DNA of 5,152 bases from Candidatus Levyibacteriota bacterium (GTDB lineage Bacteria; Patescibacteriota; Microgenomatia; Levybacterales; UBA12049). The position numbers and the translations under genes are program-made. The first letter of the stretch is position 1; every line of letters starts with the position of its first letter. A model generated the notes under the pieces. That model ran no database searches. It was not told the DNA's origin and was given only the letters and a program-made list of their open reading frames with translations. Below, one piece after another: positions 5,076-5,152 of the stretch. Location of the stretch: NCBI GenBank assembly GCA_023245515.1, contig JAHFKE010000079.1:1-5152 (forward strand), in the 5' to 3' direction.

Positions 5076-5152
5076 TAGGTGGTAGTAGGTAGTAAGTAGT
5101 TTAGGATTTAGAGTTTTGGGTTCCCCTCGGACTTCTGGAAAATGAGGTAATA
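5076..5152. other. Degenerate TAG-rich tail, no gene seen
   Basis: The heptamer array decays into TAGGTGG and then TAGTAGGTAGTAAGTAG and TTTAGGATTTAGAG, imperfect TAG-containing units. From about 5120 to the window end I see no ORF, hairpin terminator or convincing promoter; ATG 5142 meets TAA after one codon. This is the start of an intergenic region cut by the window. Confidence 0.6.

Noticed and set aside
5020..5100. CRISPR array
   Set aside because: The units are contiguous 7-mers with no spacers; it is a simple tandem repeat.
1..5152. Alternative genetic code with UGA read as glycine (as in Gracilibacteria)
   Set aside because: No gene here ends in TGA, but none contains an in-frame TGA either and glycine is written with GGN codons; the window gives no support for recoding.

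Overview
The window reads as a fragment of a candidate phyla radiation (Patescibacteria) genome of moderate GC. This is an inference from protein architecture. It holds a repeat-rich surface protein with a 'DYPT..D..LEPGDVV' domain, a small membrane protein joining a 'P.DE.PT.ATV.D..KLK.Q.FF' domain to a LytR_C tail, and compact envelope genes separated by short gaps. All genes are on the + strand. Phylum-level placement is not proven by the sequence, and I cannot give a finer assignment.

Layout. 2-1990: 3' part of a large putative surface protein (beta-propeller-like repeats, then a peptidase-G2/DYAE-like domain, then a beta-rich C-terminal domain). 1991-2194: a GC-rich hairpin repeat, a 24-codon small ORF with a perfect Shine-Dalgarno sequence, and a promoter. 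2195-3133: a membrane-anchored serine hydrolase of the penicillin-binding-protein/class A beta-lactamase fold. 3134-3186: a strong sigma70-type promoter lying inside a near-perfect palindrome. 3187-3969: a membrane protein with a LytR_C domain. 3970-4033: another promoter. 4034-5029: a GalT-family nucleotidyltransferase that appears to carry two in-frame repeat insertions. 5020-5075: eight perfect TAGGGTG heptamers that supply the galT stop codon, followed by degenerate TAG-rich DNA to the window end. No gene-free stretch exceeds 300 bases; the longest is 204 bases (1991-2194) if the small ORF is discounted.

Themes. Three of the four main genes seem to have the -10 box only 6-8 bases before the ATG and no Shine-Dalgarno sequence, so they probably give leaderless mRNAs. 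The only strong Shine-Dalgarno sequence belongs to the small ORF inside the putative transcript of the surface protein. Functionally the genes point to the cell envelope: a surface protein, a peptidoglycan-active or PBP-like hydrolase, a LytR_C wall-associated protein and a sugar-nucleotide enzyme. Each seems to have its own promoter, so they form a neighbourhood more than a single operon.

The most interesting signals are the palindromic repeats embedded in frame inside the GalT reading frame, comparable to Rickettsia palindromic elements; the leaderless promoter layout with dyads over the -10 and start codon; and the telomere-like, G-quadruplex-capable heptamer tract at the 3' end of galT.
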